Assembly: GCF_030160295.1 (NCBI RefSeq)
Contig: NZ_BSOB01000010.1
Span: 21,878-85,877, forward strand
DNA: 64,000 nucleotides
Direction: 5' to 3'
Origin: Dyella acidisoli
GTDB taxonomy: Bacteria; Pseudomonadota; Gammaproteobacteria; Xanthomonadales; Rhodanobacteraceae
In this document: piece by piece, positions 43,502 through 53,301 of the stretch
Numbering within the stretch: position 1 is the stretch's first letter
How the letters are laid out: the number at the start of each line of letters is the position of its first letter
Made by a program: the position numbers and the translations under genes
Notes under the pieces: model-generated
What the model was told of the DNA's origin: nothing
The model's input: the letters and a program-made list of their open reading frames with translations, nothing else
Databases searched by the model: none

Positions 43502-45019
43502 TCAAGCCTTTTCTGCAACCCTCGCCGGATAAGGAAACAGCTTGATCAACGGCACCGATACGCCATCGTCGCCCATCACACGGCAATGCGTACGATCCAG
43601 CTCGCGCGGATCATCCACGCCACAGCTGTGCGCAATGATGCCGACTTCATGCATGACGTTGCGCGCGTAATGCGCCACGCGCTCACTCTTGTCCGTCACC
43701 ACCAAGCCGCGCTGCAAACGCGTGTTCTGCGTGGTGATGCCGGTAGGACAGGTGTTGCGATTGCACTGCAGCGATTGAATGCAACCCAACGCCAGCATGA
43801 AACCGCGCGCGGAGTTAACGAAATCCGCGCCCATCGATAGCGCCCACGCCACATCGTAGGCGGTGATGCATTTGCCCGAGCAGATCACCTTGATGCGCTC
43901 GCGCAAACCGCGTTCGATCAAGGTATTGACCAGCGCAGGCAGTGCTTCGCGCAGGGGCAGCCCCACACCTTCCATCAAGGTTTGCGGCGCGGCGCCGGTG
44001 CCACCTTCGGAACCGTCAACGATGATGAAATCCGGCGCATGCTCGATGCCGCGCTTGCTCACCTCGTCGCACAGCTCGTCGATCCACTCCATGCCGCCAA
44101 ACACGGCCTTGAAGCCGGTGGGCTTGCCAGTGAGATCGCGGATGTGGCGAATCGCATCCATCAGTTCCTGCACGTTGCCGATATCCAGGTGACGGTTCGG
44201 ACTCTGCGAATCCTGCCCGACCGGAATGCCACGGATTTGTGCTATTTCCGGCGTTACTTTCGCCGCCGGCAGCAACCCGCCCATACCGGGTTTGGCACCC
44301 TGGCCAAGCTTGATGCTGACCATCTTCACCTGCTTGTGTGCGCAAATCGCCGATAGCTTCTGGTCATCCAGCTTGCCGTCTGGTGTACGCACACCGTACT
44401 TGGCAGTGCCGATCTCAAACACGATATCGCAACCGCCTTCGAGGTGATACGGCGCAAGACCACCCTCGCCCGTATCCATCCAGATGCCCGCTTTGGCGGC
44501 ACCGATAGACAACGCGCGCACAGCGGGCGCCGACAACGCGCCAAAGCTCATCGCAGAAATATTGAAGAACGCCGCGTGATCGTAAGGCTCCCGCGAATAC
44601 GGTCCGATGCGTACAGGCTTGGGTTTCACATGCCTATCGCCCAGCGCCGGAAACGGTGCGTTGACGAAGAACGGCACACCTTCCATGTGCAGGTCACGCG
44701 TGGAACCGAATGCATTGGTGTTCTCAGCATTCTTCGCCGCGCGATAGACCCACATGCGCTCCGCGCGATTGAACGGCATTTCCTCTCGATCGCTGGAATA
44801 CAGGTATTGGCGAAAGAACTCGCCCAGATGCAAAAACCAGTAACGGAAGTGCCCGATGACCGGGTAATTGCGCAACACGGAATTGTGCGTCTGGTTGCGG
44901 TCGATCACCCACACCACCGCAATGACCAGGATGGTAATCACCACCAGCATCACGAACAGCACTGCGAAGGTTTCTACCAGTACGACCAGCCAATGCGAGA
45001 AGCCTGTTGATGCCATCAC
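43502..45019 (-). CDS. FMN-binding glutamate synthase-like membrane protein
   Basis: This 505-residue protein has an N-terminal membrane helix (residues about 10-36) and a domain like the FMN/3Fe-4S part of the glutamate synthase large subunit. Visible features are FFNISAMSFGALSAPAVRALS, GEGGLAPYHLEGG, QGAKPGMGGLLPAAKVTPEIA, VDGSEGGTGAAP and the cluster Cys in QCNRNTCPTGITTQ. It lacks the glutaminase domain, so classical GOGAT activity is not expected; the substrate is unknown. It lies 57 bases after purT and probably shares its transcript. Confidence 0.85.
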   Translation of the reverse strand: MMASTGFSHWLVVLVETFAVLFVMLVVITILVIAVVWVIDRNQTHNSVLRNYPVIGHFRYWFLHLGEFFRQYLYSSDREEMPFNRAERMWVYRAAKNAENTNAFGSTRDLHMEGVPFFVNAPFPALGDRHVKPKPVRIGPYSREPYDHAAFFNISAMSFGALSAPAVRALSIGAAKAGIWMDTGEGGLAPYHLEGGCDIVFEIGTAKYGVRTPDGKLDDQKLSAICAHKQVKMVSIKLGQGAKPGMGGLLPAAKVTPEIAQIRGIPVGQDSQSPNRHLDIGNVQELMDAIRHIRDLTGKPTGFKAVFGGMEWIDELCDEVSKRGIEHAPDFIIVDGSEGGTGAAPQTLMEGVGLPLREALPALVNTLIERGLRERIKVICSGKCITAYDVAWALSMGADFVNSARGFMLALGCIQSLQCNRNTCPTGITTQNTRLQRGLVVTDKSERVAHYARNVMHEVGIIAHSCGVDDPRELDRTHCRVMGDDGVSVPLIKLFPYPARVAEKA

Positions 45020-45043
45020 AACTCTCCGTTCGCCAAATCCAGT

Positions 45044-45068
45044 TCCCTCCCCAAAAGCGGAGAGGGAG
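45044..45068. repeat. Degenerate family B hairpin between purT and the glutamate-synthase-like gene
   Basis: CTCCCTC-type bases pair loosely (CCCTCCCC around AAAAG with GGAGAGGG). It is a weak match and may be a remnant. Confidence 0.35.
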
Positions 45069-45076
45069 TCAATGCA

Positions 45077-46258
45077 TTACAACTCGACCCGAATCACTTT
45101 CGCCGCTCGAATCGCCTTGGCCTTCGCCGTCTCGATGTCGTTATCGCGCGCCAGTGTGACCGCCATGCGGCGACGGCCTTTCACTTCCGGCTTGCCGAAG
45201 ATGCGCAGTTGCGTATCCGGCTCAGCTAGTGCATCGGCAATGCCGTGATAACGCGGCGCAGGGCCTTCACCTTCCATCAGCACCGCGCATGATGCAGAAG
45301 GTCCGTTCAGGCGAATCACAGGAATCGGCAAACCAAGAATGGCGCGCGCATGCAAGGCGAATTCGGAGAGATCCTGCGAAATCAAGGTAACCAAACCCGT
45401 GTCGTGGGGCCGCGGACTGACTTCGGAGAAAATCACGCTGTCGCCTTGCACGAAGAACTCCACACCGAACACACCCCAGCCACCCAGTGCGCCTGTGATC
45501 GCCTCCGCCTGGCGCTGCGCCTCAGCCAACGCAACCGTACTCATGGGCTGCGGCTGCCAGGATTCACGGTAATCCCCGTCCTCCTGTCGATGTCCGATCG
45601 GTGCGCAGAAACTAGTACCGTCCTTGTGTCGCACGGTGAGCAGCGTGATCTCGTAATCGAAAGGAACAAAACCCTCGACAATCACGCGGCCCTTGCCAGC
45701 TCGACCGCCGGACTGCGCGTAATCCCAGGCATGCTGCATATCAGCGGAGCTGCGAACGATGCTCTGGCCTTTGCCGGAAGAACTCATGACCGGCTTGATT
45801 ACGAAGGGATAGCCGATCGCCGCAATGGCCTCGCGATAATCGGCTTCGCTGTCGCAGAACCGGTAAGGCGAGGTGGGCAACCCCAACTCCTCGGCGGCGA
45901 GACGGCGGATGCCTTCGCGATCCATGGTCAGCCAGGCGGCGCGCGCGGTCGGGATGACCTTCAGGCCCTCCTTTTCCAACTCGACCAAGGTCGGTGTGTG
46001 GATGGCTTCGATTTCCGGCACGACCAAATCCGGCTTTTCCTGCGCGATCACTGCGCGCAAGGCGTTACCGTCCAGCATGTCGATGACATGGCTGCGATGC
46101 GCCACTTGCATGGCCGGCGCATGGGCATAGCGGTCCACCGCAATCACTTCAGCGGCAAAGCGCTGTAATTCGATGGCGACTTCCTTGCCAAGCTCGCCCG
46201 CACCGAGCAGCAGCACTTTCAAAGCATGGTCGGAATGGGGCGTGCCAAAAGGCTTCAT
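45077..46258 (-). CDS. purT: Formate-dependent GAR transformylase PurT
   Basis: This 393-residue ATP-grasp enzyme makes formyl-glycinamide ribonucleotide from formate, ATP and GAR in purine synthesis. The N-terminal [19 protein letters not shown], the ATP-grasp signatures [13 protein letters not shown] and [14 protein letters not shown], and the Mg-binding [16 protein letters not shown] are all present. The start at 46258 ([10 protein letters not shown]) follows GGAG; a longer frame to 46306 has no ribosome site. It is divergent from the transglutaminase gene. Confidence 0.94.
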   Translation of the reverse strand: MKPFGTPHSDHALKVLLLGAGELGKEVAIELQRFAAEVIAVDRYAHAPAMQVAHRSHVIDMLDGNALRAVIAQEKPDLVVPEIEAIHTPTLVELEKEGLKVIPTARAAWLTMDREGIRRLAAEELGLPTSPYRFCDSEADYREAIAAIGYPFVIKPVMSSSGKGQSIVRSSADMQHAWDYAQSGGRAGKGRVIVEGFVPFDYEITLLTVRHKDGTSFCAPIGHRQEDGDYRESWQPQPMSTVALAEAQRQAEAITGALGGWGVFGVEFFVQGDSVIFSEVSPRPHDTGLVTLISQDLSEFALHARAILGLPIPVIRLNGPSASCAVLMEGEGPAPRYHGIADALAEPDTQLRIFGKPEVKGRRRMAVTLARDNDIETAKAKAIRAAKVIRVEL

Positions 46259-46373
46259 TACAAGCTCCGGACAAAACGCCATTGTACGCTGCCCTGCTTG
46301 TCGCACCGCAGATTGACGGCGGGCAAAAGCAGGTATCCACTAGTTTCGACTCCGTTCCCCACGGACAGAATCT

Positions 46374-47906
46374 ATGCGCAGCCGGATCGCCCCGCTTTTG
46401 CTGGTGCCGTTGTTGTGCCTTGCCCCGAGCCCGACCAGGGCCGATACCAATGTTGCGTCTTCCGCCAATACCACTTGGATGACCGTGTTGCTCAACGGCC
46501 GCAAAGTCGGCCATGAGGAAATCCAGCGCGAGCAACACGACGACACCGTGATCACCACGCAAACGCTGGTGATGGATATCGAGCGGAACCATAAACGGGT
46601 TCCCTACATCAACGTCAGCCGCAATGTGGAGATGACCGATGGGCTGCCGGTCAGTTTCTCCATGACTACCACCATGTCCGCCACCGAAACCAAGGTCGAT
46701 GGCACACGGATGGCTGACGGCAAACTGGAGTTGATCAGCACTTCCGGCGGCAGCACCCGCCGCTCAGTCACCGAATGGCCGATGGGTGCCGTGCTGGTGG
46801 AAGGCGAGCGCCGAGCCATGCAAGCCGCCATCGCCTATCCTGGCAAGCGTTACCACCTATTGGTGTACAACCAGGCGAGCCAGGAAGCGATGGATCTCGT
46901 CGTGGAAGTGATCGGCAACGAACGCGTAGATATGCCAGACGGCGTCCAGACCTTGAACCATCAACGGGAAACGCTGCGCGGCATCAACAGCGAGCAAAGC
47001 GTGGATGTTTGGCTGGATGCGCAGGGCAACATCCGCAAAGGATCTCTGTCCATGCTGGGGCGCCCGCTAGATATGATCGCCTGCAGCGAAACCTGCGCGG
47101 CAGCACCCACTCAGAGCCTGGACATGATGTATTCGGCCATGGTGGATTCACCACGGTCGATAACACCGGAAATGCTCGCTGATTTTCTCAGCTACCGCGT
47201 GCGCGTCACTAACAAAGCGATCGCCAAACCATTCATCGCCACGGACGAGCAATCCGTCATCGATCTGGGTAACGGCGAATGGCAGATCAATGTCTATCGC
47301 GGTCTTATCGACGCGCAAAGCCCACCCACATCGGCGGATACGCAGCCCAACGCCTGGCTGCAATCCGATACGCCGGAAATCAAGGAACTTGCGGCCCTCG
47401 CCGCAGGCAACACGGTGAGCAAGCTGCATATGATGGGCAACTTGAACAGTTTCGTCAGCCGCTACCTCAGACAGATCGGGCTGGATATTGGCTATGCCTC
47501 CGCACTCGAAGTAGCGCGCGATCGCCGCGGCAACTGCGCGGAGTTCGCCGTGCTACTCGCTGCCATGGCGCGCGCGCAAAATATTCCGGCTCGTGTCGTC
47601 GTAGGCATGCTCTACACCGACCACTACGACACCAAGATACGCGTGTTCGTACCGCATGCCTGGGTGGTCGCCTGGGTGGGTGGCCGCTGGCGCAGTTTCG
47701 ATCCCGCTGCCTTGCATTTCGACAGCGGACACATCGCACTCGATGTCGGTGACGGCAACCCCTGGCACTTCTTCAATGCGACCAACGAATTCGGCAGCAT
47801 CGAGATCAGTGCAGTACATACGTATGACGAGACGTACGGCGGCCTGTCACCCGCCAATAGTTCGATAATCGGCGGTGGTGGCGGCAGAGGTGGAGGTTCC
47901 AGATAA
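46374..47906 (+). CDS. Exported transglutaminase-like protein
   Basis: This 510-residue protein has a signal peptide ending PTRA and a C-terminal transglutaminase core: Cys in RRGNCAEFAVLLAAMARA (about residue 386), His in FVPHAWVVAWV and Asp in WRSFDPAAL. The N-terminal 280 residues are a beta-rich region without a clear family name. The extreme C-terminus is glycine-rich (GGGGGRGGGS). Such proteins may act as periplasmic proteases or cross-linking enzymes; the substrate is unknown. A family C element begins 14 bases after the stop. Confidence 0.83.
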   Translation: MRSRIAPLLLVPLLCLAPSPTRADTNVASSANTTWMTVLLNGRKVGHEEIQREQHDDTVITTQTLVMDIERNHKRVPYINVSRNVEMTDGLPVSFSMTTTMSATETKVDGTRMADGKLELISTSGGSTRRSVTEWPMGAVLVEGERRAMQAAIAYPGKRYHLLVYNQASQEAMDLVVEVIGNERVDMPDGVQTLNHQRETLRGINSEQSVDVWLDAQGNIRKGSLSMLGRPLDMIACSETCAAAPTQSLDMMYSAMVDSPRSITPEMLADFLSYRVRVTNKAIAKPFIATDEQSVIDLGNGEWQINVYRGLIDAQSPPTSADTQPNAWLQSDTPEIKELAALAAGNTVSKLHMMGNLNSFVSRYLRQIGLDIGYASALEVARDRRGNCAEFAVLLAAMARAQNIPARVVVGMLYTDHYDTKIRVFVPHAWVVAWVGGRWRSFDPAALHFDSGHIALDVGDGNPWHFFNATNEFGSIEISAVHTYDETYGGLSPANSSIIGGGGGRGGGSR

Positions 47907-47919
47907 GCGCATGGACCTA

Positions 47920-47986
47920 CGTAGGCTGGGGCGCAAACCCTAACGTGCCATGCGCAGACATTTGTTGGGGTTTGCACCCCAACCTA
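47920..47986. repeat. Family C element, copy with GCAAACCC core
   Basis: The left arm GTAGGCTGGGGCGCAAACCC and right arm ending TTTGCACCCCAACCTA lie between convergent genes. The TAG stop of the DUF423 gene (minus strand, 47986-47984) is the last three bases of the element. Confidence 0.87.
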
Positions 47987-48358
47987 TGCGCGTCGCTTCA
48001 ATGCCACACCTAACGCCATCCAGCCCACGATAAATGCCACACCGCCGAATGGTGTAACTATGCCGACCCAACGCGGCGCACCCAGCGCCAGCGCGTACAG
48101 ACTGCCGGAAAACATCACAATGCCTACAATCCATGACAACGTAGCGATGCGCTGTGCCTTGCCATCACCGCACAACGCGGCAACCGCTAAGGCCAGGGTG
48201 TGCCAGAAGTGATACTGCACCGCCGTGTGCCAAAGTTCGCGATGCGCCGCATCAAGCATATCCTTGAGTGCATGAGCCCCGAAAGCGCCCAGCAATACCG
48301 CGCTCGCTCCAGTGAGACCGACGATCAGACCTTCGCGAGTTTGGGCAAGTTGTCGCAT
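47984..48358 (-). CDS. DUF423 membrane protein
   Basis: This 124-residue protein has four hydrophobic helices and the DUF423 pattern: GASAVLLGAFGAHALKD near the N-terminus, then WHTAVQYHFWHTLALAV and GIVMFSGSLYALALG. It starts at ATG 48358 with GGAAAG upstream. Family members such as YgdD/YwdK have no proven role. Its stop codon is supplied by a family C palindrome. Confidence 0.88.
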   Translation of the reverse strand: MRQLAQTREGLIVGLTGASAVLLGAFGAHALKDMLDAAHRELWHTAVQYHFWHTLALAVAALCGDGKAQRIATLSWIVGIVMFSGSLYALALGAPRWVGIVTPFGGVAFIVGWMALGVALKRRA

Positions 48359-48442
48359 TGCGTGCTTTCCAATGATGGATGAAGGGATGAAACCATCGCA
48401 GGTGGCGTATCCTGAGCAGGTTCCACCGCCCGGAATTCTTGC

Positions 48443-49054
48443 ATGAAGCTCTCGCGTTTCGCCCGACTGGTTTGCCTGCTCATCGCCGGAATCATGCTCG
48501 CCGCCTGCCAGCGGCACGACGAAGCGGCGCCATGGCAGCTCACCGATATTTCGGGACATATGCCCGACCTTTCCTTCCGGCTTACCGACGATCAAGGTAA
48601 AGCCGTTACCGCAGCTGATTACCATGGCAAGGTCACCCTGCTCTATTTCGGCTACACGCATTGCCCGGATGTTTGCCCGCTGACACTCGCGCATCTGCAT
48701 GTAGTGATGCAGCGGCTGGGCAACCTCGCTGATGGCGCGCGCATTTTGTTCGTCAGCGTAGATCCATCCCGCGATACGCCGGAGGCATTGCATGCGTACG
48801 CCAACGCGTTCGATCCGCGCGTCGTTGGTTTGACAGGTGCGCCAAGCGATATCGAATCACTTACCAAACGCTACCGCGCCGCTTTCAGTCGCGAACCTGA
48901 CAAATCCGGTGGCAGCTATGACGTCAGCCACAGCTCCGGCATCTACATTTTCGACGCCAACGGCCATGCACGCTTGCTTGCAACTCCGGAAGATTCGCAA
49001 GACAAGCTGATCCATGACCTGCACCTGTTGCTGAGCCCCGGAGGGGCCACATGA
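48443..49054 (+). CDS. SCO1/SenC-family copper chaperone lipoprotein
   Basis: This 203-residue thioredoxin-fold protein has a lipobox LAAC (Cys near residue 22), the copper-binding GYTHCPDVCPLTLAHL and the distal His in SYDVSHSSGIY. SCO proteins deliver or reduce copper at the CuA site of cytochrome c oxidase. The stop overlaps the next gene by four bases, so it is coupled with the PCu(A)C gene. Confidence 0.9.
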   Translation: MKLSRFARLVCLLIAGIMLAACQRHDEAAPWQLTDISGHMPDLSFRLTDDQGKAVTAADYHGKVTLLYFGYTHCPDVCPLTLAHLHVVMQRLGNLADGARILFVSVDPSRDTPEALHAYANAFDPRVVGLTGAPSDIESLTKRYRAAFSREPDKSGGSYDVSHSSGIYIFDANGHARLLATPEDSQDKLIHDLHLLLSPGGAT

Positions 49055-49494
49055 AACGGCATGCACTTCTTGCATGGTTGATGACGCTGCTGCCGCTCGC
49101 TGCATGCGCGACGCAGGCGGAGCAGATCAAGGCTGGTTACGCATGGATTCGCCTGCTGCCTGCTGATCTACCCGCAGGCGGCTATGTGCTGCTGAACAAC
49201 CAAGGTACGTCCAACGCAATCCTGGTTTCCGCGCAAAGCGGCACCTATGGCTCAGTCATGCTTCACCAGAGCTCGACCGATACGCGCGGCAGTGACACGA
49301 TGCGCATGCTCGATCACCTGACTATTCCAGCCCATGGGCAAGTTGCATTGGTTCCAGCTAGCTACCACCTGATGTTGCAGCAAGCGAAACATCCCTTAAA
49401 GCCGGGCGACAAGGTCGATATCACCCTGAACTTCGCTGACGGAAGCCACTTGCAGATACCCTTCCTGGTTCGCCCTGCCAACGCAACTGATTGA
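49051..49494 (+). CDS. PCu(A)C-family periplasmic copper chaperone
   Basis: This 147-residue protein has a signal peptide (LPLAACATQA, possibly lipidated at the Cys) and the copper motif of the family: His and Met in VMLHQSSTDTRGSDTMRM and the later His-x-Met in SYHLMLQQ. It hands Cu(I) to cytochrome oxidase subunit II together with SCO. The start overlaps the SCO gene (ATGA), strong evidence of joint function. Confidence 0.88.
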   Translation: MKRHALLAWLMTLLPLAACATQAEQIKAGYAWIRLLPADLPAGGYVLLNNQGTSNAILVSAQSGTYGSVMLHQSSTDTRGSDTMRMLDHLTIPAHGQVALVPASYHLMLQQAKHPLKPGDKVDITLNFADGSHLQIPFLVRPANATD

Positions 49495-49506
49495 ATGACA
49501 TAAGCC

Positions 49507-50265
49507 ATGCGTCTTTTTGCGATTTCCGATCTGCACCTGGACTACGCGGCAAATCGCGAATGGCTGCAGCAGTTGTCTCGGCATGAATACAACGACGATG
49601 TATTGATTCTGGCCGGCGATGTGTCCGATCGGCTCGCGCTACTCGATGAAGCATTCGGGACACTGACAAAACGCTTTTCTGCCGTGCTGTTCGTGCCCGG
49701 CAATCATGATCTGTGGACTACGCGCGAGCGCATGCATAGTTCGTTCGAAAAGCTCGATGCCGTATCGGCAGCTGCAGACGAGCATGGCGTACGCAGGGAT
49801 ATTTTTCGAGCAGGTGATCTTGCGATCATTCCACTACTCGGCTGGTATGACTATTCCTTCGGTGCCGCGGACGACTATCTCAAAGCCGCATGGGCCGACT
49901 ACCGCGCCTGCCAGTGGCCAGGCCACGACGATGTCGCGCTGACGCGGTTCTTCACTGAGCGTAACCCTACGCCATCAACACCCTTACTGCAGCACGCAGG
50001 TCAGATCATCACCTTCTCGCATTTCCTGCCGCGCATCGACCTTATGCCGGAACGCATTCCGGACAAGCATCGGAAGATCTATCCCGTATTGGGCACTACC
50101 GTATTGGATAAGCAACTTCGCGCACTCGGCTCAAGCATGCATGTGTATGGACACAGCCACGTCAATCGTCGCGTGATGCTCGATGGCGTCACCTACATCA
50201 ACAACGCCTTCGGCTATCCCTCGGAAGCACACTTCACGACGCGCGAGCTCGTGCAGGTGTTGTAA
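49507..50265 (+). CDS. Metallophosphoesterase
   Basis: This 252-residue calcineurin-like phosphoesterase has all five metal motifs: ISDLHLDY, LAGDVSDR, VPGNHDLW, TFSHFLPR and VYGHSHVNR. It lies 12 bases after the PCu(A)C gene in the same direction. The substrate is unknown; similar proteins act on cyclic nucleotides or on phosphate diesters. Confidence 0.88.
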   Translation: MRLFAISDLHLDYAANREWLQQLSRHEYNDDVLILAGDVSDRLALLDEAFGTLTKRFSAVLFVPGNHDLWTTRERMHSSFEKLDAVSAAADEHGVRRDIFRAGDLAIIPLLGWYDYSFGAADDYLKAAWADYRACQWPGHDDVALTRFFTERNPTPSTPLLQHAGQIITFSHFLPRIDLMPERIPDKHRKIYPVLGTTVLDKQLRALGSSMHVYGHSHVNRRVMLDGVTYINNAFGYPSEAHFTTRELVQVL

Positions 50266-50268
50266 TCC

Positions 50269-51144
50269 TCAATGGCTTACGCCACCCGCAGTAACGTTGG
50301 AAAGCGCCTGCACTGCTCGCGCCTGGCGCCGGATGCGTCCGCTGCGCGAAAGCCGCAACCATTGCCGCATCGCCAATAGACCACCAACGGTTTCGATCGT
50401 CGCGGCCGGCACCCAGATGATGATGCCGCCGATCAGCTGCCCAGTAAACACGTTGAAATTGAAGGCACGCCCGCAGATTTCGAAGATCGGGTAAAGGTCG
50501 GTTTTGGAGAATGTGATGATGGCGCCGGCCAGGATCTGCGGCGCCATGGTGAAACCGGGCGACAGTACGCGCAGGCCGGGAATCATGCGTCCTGGCGGTC
50601 GTGGACGATGATCGAGCACCAGCCACCAGTACACGAAGCCGCTGACGATCATCGACCAATTCATGAAGCGATAGATGCGCCAATCGAGCATCGCCATGGT
50701 CTGCATCGAGGGGATCAGCCACATTAAAACAAAGGCGACGAACAGGATGGTCGCGACAGCCGGATTGAGCAGCACCGCGCTTATCAATCGCCATGGCCAC
50801 GCGCGCAGCGCAGGGCGCAGCACGTGGATGCGCCAGCGCAGCGGCAGGCCGGCACGCAGCACTGATCCCGGATACGAAGCAACGATCATCAACGGCGCCA
50901 GATGATGCAGCAGCAATTGCTGGATGCGATGCATGAAGAATTCATGCTCAGCGTAGAAATCGAAATAGGTGTGCAGGCTGAGGTAGACGATTGTCATGCC
51001 TGACCAGAACGCCATTTTGCGACCGATGCTCACTGGCAGCTTGCGGCAACCGCGTGAATACAGCACGCATGTGCCGAGAAAGCTCAGCAGGAAGACCCAG
51101 GAGAATTCCCAGGGGATTAGCCATTTGAGCAGGATGGCGGTCAT
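50269..51144 (-). CDS. CtaG-type cytochrome c oxidase assembly protein (COG3336)
   Basis: This 291-residue protein has about seven membrane helices. Features of the caa3-type CtaG family include HRIQQLLLHHLAPLMIVASYPG, PSMQTMAMLDWRIYRFMNWS and GFTMAPQILAGAIITFSKTDLYPIFEICGR. Its histidine-rich helix fits copper or heme handling. It converges on the SCO/PCu(A)C genes with three bases between stop codons. Note that it is not the CtaG/Cox11 of most proteobacteria. Confidence 0.83.
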   Translation of the reverse strand: MTAILLKWLIPWEFSWVFLLSFLGTCVLYSRGCRKLPVSIGRKMAFWSGMTIVYLSLHTYFDFYAEHEFFMHRIQQLLLHHLAPLMIVASYPGSVLRAGLPLRWRIHVLRPALRAWPWRLISAVLLNPAVATILFVAFVLMWLIPSMQTMAMLDWRIYRFMNWSMIVSGFVYWWLVLDHRPRPPGRMIPGLRVLSPGFTMAPQILAGAIITFSKTDLYPIFEICGRAFNFNVFTGQLIGGIIIWVPAATIETVGGLLAMRQWLRLSRSGRIRRQARAVQALSNVTAGGVSH

Positions 51145-51206
51145 GGACGTTCTACAACACTCCCCGGCGACTTGTAGCTTGCGATGGAAGTCCTCGCGCC
51201 TCAGAG

Positions 51207-51292
51207 GCCGTCATTCCCGCGAAAGCGGAAATCCATCTTGCTGTGATCTAGAAAGCGAAGAATGGATTCCCGCTTTCGCGGGAATGACGGCC
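51207..51292. repeat. Family A REPIN-like doublet, copy 3
   Basis: The hairpin GTCATTCCCGCGAAAGCGGA and an inverted partner ending GGGAATGACGGC surround a spacer with CCATCTTGCTGTGATC. It lies between the CtaG-type and GldG-like genes. Confidence 0.9.
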
Positions 51293-51377
51293 GTGAGGGA
51301 ACACATGCTTTCATCACAACATACATCCACCTGAAGCGTACACTCCTTCGTAGCAGTGCTTCTGCGGCATATCGCCC

Positions 51378-53300
51378 TCACCCACTACGCTGCCTGCGAT
51401 TCCGCCGCGTACGCTTCCAGCCATACATCAACCCAACCAGCGTAATCAACGCCGGCAGCATCACGATGTTGATCACCTTCAGCCGCGTGCCCAGCGCGTC
51501 GATCTCGGCATTGAGCTGGTGCTGCACGTCACGCAGCTCCTTGCTGATGGCCAACTGGCGTTGCAGGAATTGCTCGATTTCCTGCTTCTGTTCCGCACTG
51601 GTCGAAGTATCGCGCGTGCCTTTGCTCGGCTGGAGTTCTTCCAGGCGACGCTTGGTGTCGGCAAGCTCGCTTTCCAGCTCCTTTTCTTTCTGGAGGAACT
51701 TGCGGTCGGCGACTCTGCGCAAGCCTTGCACGCGGGTAAAGGGACGTTGCGAGGTGGAGCGCCCGCGAATCGACAGCAGTGCGGAAGAACCGCTGAGGTT
51801 GTCCACCATGTTGTTGATGAAGTCGCCGTTGTTGGCGAATGCGCTCAACAGCGGCTGGCCGAGGAAGCTCTGTGTTTCCACCCATAGGCGGTCAGTGAGC
51901 AAGTCGGTATCGGCCACCAGGATCACTTCGGCGTTAGGCGCCGAGGTCGAAAGATGCCCTGGCCGCTTGGCAAATTCCGGGAAGGCGCTGGCAAACGTGC
52001 CGCGCAGACGGGCAGCGATCACGTAGTTCTGGCCCTGCGGCTGATAGCCGTCCAGCAGGCTGGAAGGATTGGTGCTTGCTTCGATCACACGCTGCGTGGG
52101 CACCACTTCGGCGTCGGAGCTGCTTTGCATCAGCGGGATCAGCCGCGTGTTCGCATCCGGCAGCAGGTCGAAATGCCCAGTGGTGGATACGTTGACGCGT
52201 TGCAGGCTGGCGGTGATCACATCATCGCGATTGAGTTCGGATGCGCTCAGGCCAAGCATGGCCGGATGTGCGAGATTAGCCCCGGCTAACTCAATCTGCA
52301 GCGCGCGTGCGCGATCGAGCACAACCTGGTCCGGATTGAACGAAACGCCCCAATCGGCAAACAGGCGCGGCAGGTTCGAGCTGTGATTGTTGGTGGCGCT
52401 GGTCGTATCGTCGATCAACGGCGCGGGATCGGATTCGGAGAACGGATCGACGAACACCACCAAATGCCCGCCCCCGAGTACGTACTGGTCAAGCGCGTAC
52501 TGCACATCCGTGGAGAGGTTCTTGGGATGGATCAGCAGCAGCACTTGTATGTTCTTGTCGATGTGCTTGAGCTTGTCCGTGTCGATCATTTCCACATCGA
52601 ACAGCTGCTGCAGCTGATGCATTACTGACCAAGGTTGTGCCCCTTGCGCGGGAGCACCCATCACTGGCAACTCGGTGATCACACCGATGCGCGGCTTTTC
52701 CGGCTCGCTCAACTGATACAGCAACTTGGCTACGTCGTATTCGAGAAAGGTTTCCCGGTTCGGATCGAAGAAGGGAATCGCCAGCGTACGATCGAAGCGT
52801 TTTTCGCGCGCCTGCTGCGGGAAATCAGCCAGCGTATCTTGTGCCGCCTCGCTGGTGGGTGGACGTGTGGTGCCGACTAGGCCGAAGAAAATGCGTTCGC
52901 CATTGCTGCCGCCGTTGAGTGGTGTAAGGCCATTGCCTTCCGCGCTGGCTTCGTCGTCGGAATACGGCACGGGGTCGGCAATCTGCAGGCGGATGCGGCC
53001 GTGCGAACGCGCCACGATTTCCTGCAGCATCTCGGCCACGCGCTGTTCGTAGCTACGCAGCGTGGGCAGGTCTTTCGTAGCATGCTGGGAGAAATACAAC
53101 GTGAGCCACAGCGGGCGATCTACGTTATCGACGATCTGCCGTGTGCCGGGCGCGAGCGTATAGAGGCGATCCTGAGTCAGGTCGAAGCGCTCTGGAGCCA
53201 GCCAGCGGCTTGTGATCAGAGTGATGCTGCAATAGGCGACGATCAGCGCGAGCAAACCGCTCAGCAAGATCGTGCGTCGACGTAAGGGGAGCCCGAACAT
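51378..53300 (-). CDS. GldG-like membrane component of an ABC system
   Basis: This 640-residue protein has one membrane helix near each end (residues about 10-30 and 610-628). Between them is a large extracytoplasmic region with the GldG-type start WLTLYFSQHATKDLPTLRSYEQRV and KPRIGVITELPVMG, then VLLLIHPKNLSTDVQYALDQYVLGGGHLVVFVDPF. A coiled coil (about 535-600, rich in Glu/Gln/Leu) precedes the last helix. In gliding Bacteroidetes GldG partners GldA and GldF; here the cargo is unknown. It is the last gene of a three-gene operon and starts one base after the permease stop. Confidence 0.82.
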   Translation of the reverse strand: MFGLPLRRRTILLSGLLALIVAYCSITLITSRWLAPERFDLTQDRLYTLAPGTRQIVDNVDRPLWLTLYFSQHATKDLPTLRSYEQRVAEMLQEIVARSHGRIRLQIADPVPYSDDEASAEGNGLTPLNGGSNGERIFFGLVGTTRPPTSEAAQDTLADFPQQAREKRFDRTLAIPFFDPNRETFLEYDVAKLLYQLSEPEKPRIGVITELPVMGAPAQGAQPWSVMHQLQQLFDVEMIDTDKLKHIDKNIQVLLLIHPKNLSTDVQYALDQYVLGGGHLVVFVDPFSESDPAPLIDDTTSATNNHSSNLPRLFADWGVSFNPDQVVLDRARALQIELAGANLAHPAMLGLSASELNRDDVITASLQRVNVSTTGHFDLLPDANTRLIPLMQSSSDAEVVPTQRVIEASTNPSSLLDGYQPQGQNYVIAARLRGTFASAFPEFAKRPGHLSTSAPNAEVILVADTDLLTDRLWVETQSFLGQPLLSAFANNGDFINNMVDNLSGSSALLSIRGRSTSQRPFTRVQGLRRVADRKFLQKEKELESELADTKRRLEELQPSKGTRDTSTSAEQKQEIEQFLQRQLAISKELRDVQHQLNAEIDALGTRLKVINIVMLPALITLVGLMYGWKRTRRNRRQRSG

Positions 53301-53301
53301 G

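Noticed and set aside
17387..51292. Recurring hairpins as a possible CRISPR array
   Set aside because: Copies are kilobases apart, palindromic in pairs and without regular spacers; no cas genes are present.
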